This document shows positions 63,167 through 64,000 of a stretch of 64,000 nt of DNA, in pieces. Source of the DNA: Neisseria subflava (GTDB lineage: Bacteria; Pseudomonadota; Gammaproteobacteria; Burkholderiales; Neisseriaceae); the NCBI RefSeq assembly GCF_005221305.1, contig NZ_CP039887.1, positions 62,001 to 126,000 on the forward strand. Reading direction: 5' to 3'. The position numbers and the translations under genes were made by a program. The notes beneath the pieces are model-generated. The model was given only the letters and a program-made list of their open reading frames with translations, was not told the DNA's origin and did not search any database. Within the stretch, counting starts at the first letter, position 1, and each line of letters starts with the position of its first letter.

Positions 63167-64000
63167 TTATTTGTTTTTGTTGCTGTTTTGCCATTCGTTC
63201 AAATCGAGGCTGGCTTGATACAGGCCGCGGTCGGTTTCAGATGGTGTGACAGTAAAGCCTGATTTTTCAGCGAGTTTGAGCATCGGTGTGTTTTCTTTGA
63301 GGATTTCCGCATTCATGGTTTGGTAACCTTGCTGTGTGGCAGTTTGGATAATGAGGCTCATCATTTTGCCTGCCAAGCCGGTTTTGCGTGCTTCAGGTGC
63401 CAAAGTAATGCCGAACTCGCACTCATTACGATTGATGCGGCTGTAACGGCTGACTGCGACGATATGGCCGTCTGAAGTGAAGGCTGCCCATGCGCATTCG
63501 GTATGGAAATCGGGACGGGTCAGCCGTGCAAGTGTGGGCAGCGGCAACTCGTTGGTATGGGTCATGAAGCGCGTATAGCGGTCGGCCGCGGGTAATTGGC
63601 GGACAAATTTTTGTTTGGCTTCGGCATCTTCAGGCTCTAGTGCGCGGATGTGAAGTGTGTTGCCGTCGGGCAGGGTAAAGGTATCGGTTTGGTTCGGGTA
63701 GGGTGCGAGTACGTTTTGTATCTCGGGCGTTTCGGTTTTAGGGTGCAGCAGTTCGGAAGCAGCTTCGCCGGTGTTGCGTAGGAATTCGGCTGCGGCCGGA
63801 TTTTTTTGTTGGAGATAGGCGGCGGCGCTTTGCATTTTGGCGGCGGCCTGTTCCAAGGTTTGGACGGCTTTTTTAGGAATTTTGGTTGTTGGTGCAACAG
63901 GTTTTTCTACGATTTCGGGAATGATGGTGCTGTTGTATTGGCTGCCGTTGTAGTTGAGGATAATGTCGCCGATATGCTGGTTGTTGTGGATAAGCGTGTT
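63167..64000 (-). CDS. GNAT-family acetyltransferase (partial, 5' end outside window)
   Basis: The frame stays open to the window edge (277 codons seen), so the start lies beyond 64000; an internal TTG at 63856 is not a convincing start. The outer part (NTLIHNNQHIGDIILNYNGS, then a Lys/Ala/Gln-rich linker) is not assigned. The C-terminal 165 residues are a GNAT domain: LHIRALEPEDAEAKQKFVRQ, ECEFGITLAPEARKTGLAGK and LKENTPMLKLAEKSGF. The size and linker suggest a multidomain protein-lysine acetyltransferase-like enzyme, but the N-terminal part is needed to decide. Confidence 0.7.
   Translation of the reverse strand, partial: NTLIHNNQHIGDIILNYNGSQYNSTIIPEIVEKPVAPTTKIPKKAVQTLEQAAAKMQSAAAYLQQKNPAAAEFLRNTGEAASELLHPKTETPEIQNVLAPYPNQTDTFTLPDGNTLHIRALEPEDAEAKQKFVRQLPAADRYTRFMTHTNELPLPTLARLTRPDFHTECAWAAFTSDGHIVAVSRYSRINRNECEFGITLAPEARKTGLAGKMMSLIIQTATQQGYQTMNAEILKENTPMLKLAEKSGFTVTPSETDRGLYQASLDLNEWQNSNKNK

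Overview
The window is chromosomal DNA of a human-type commensal Neisseria. The 12-base DNA uptake sequence AGGCCGTCTGAA (the AG dialect, not the AT dialect of meningococcus and gonococcus) occurs dozens of times, often as inverted pairs acting as terminators. The gene content (ccoNOQP with a three-haem CcoP, lipid-modified azurin, RmpM, minimal ProQ, XRE gene next to glnD) is neisserial. A tandem pair of fixed pilin genes behind a sigma-54 promoter fits the N. subflava / N. flavescens / N. elongata side of the genus. The exact species cannot be fixed from sequence reading alone.

Layout. 0-3.2 kb: NhaD/CitM-like transporter (cut by the window edge), two small conserved proteins, an Lrp/AsnC regulator. 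3.5-5.1 kb: two type IV pilin genes, sigma-54 promoter and twin upstream palindromes. 5.4-8.7 kb: glnD, an XRE regulator and an FNR-controlled small RNA matching AniS/FnrS. 8.7-15 kb: phosphatase-like protein, M61 peptidase, the ccoNOQP oxidase operon. 15.5-25.6 kb: a lipid-metabolism cluster resembling E. coli ynbABCD (CdsA paralogue, acyltransferase, a membrane-protein gene broken by an amber codon, PAP2/dual-specificity phosphatase, hydrolase-methyltransferase, CDP-alcohol phosphotransferase), split by a PP2C phosphatase, a PepSY protein and a Pycsar-effector-like (PycTM) protein fused to DUF3616. 25.7-29 kb: preQ1 riboswitch-queC, L,D-transpeptidase, rlmD. 29.2-33.3 kb: an unusual five-gene small-GTPase/roadblock operon with a FimV-like protein. 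33.4-35.2 kb: a complete IS1016-type element with 8-bp target duplication, tRNA-Asn and a TfpZ-like pilin accessory gene. 35.3-45.4 kb: TerC/CBS protein behind a leader terminator, anmK, phosphate transporter, proQ, aroC, secA, DUF721 gene. 45.7-52.7 kb: azurin, hemerythrin protein, dapE, an AT-rich DUF1643 gene, ogt, argF, TraB/GumN, DUF1289. 53-56.9 kb: DUF202 protein, hemN and fnr sharing an FNR box, CysB-like regulator. 57-64 kb: rmpM, DUF4149, greA behind a hairpin leader, PepSY membrane protein, rpsP-rimM-trmD-rplS, and a partial acetyltransferase.

Themes. Low-oxygen life links ccoNOQP, azurin, hemerythrin, hemN, fnr and the FNR-driven small RNA. Type IV pili link the pilins, TfpZ, the FimV-like protein and perhaps the GTPase operon. 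The best candidates for undescribed biology are the GTPase/roadblock operon (29.2-33.3 kb), the PycTM-DUF3616 fusion inside a split phospholipid cluster (16.2-25.6 kb), and the terminator-bearing greA leader.
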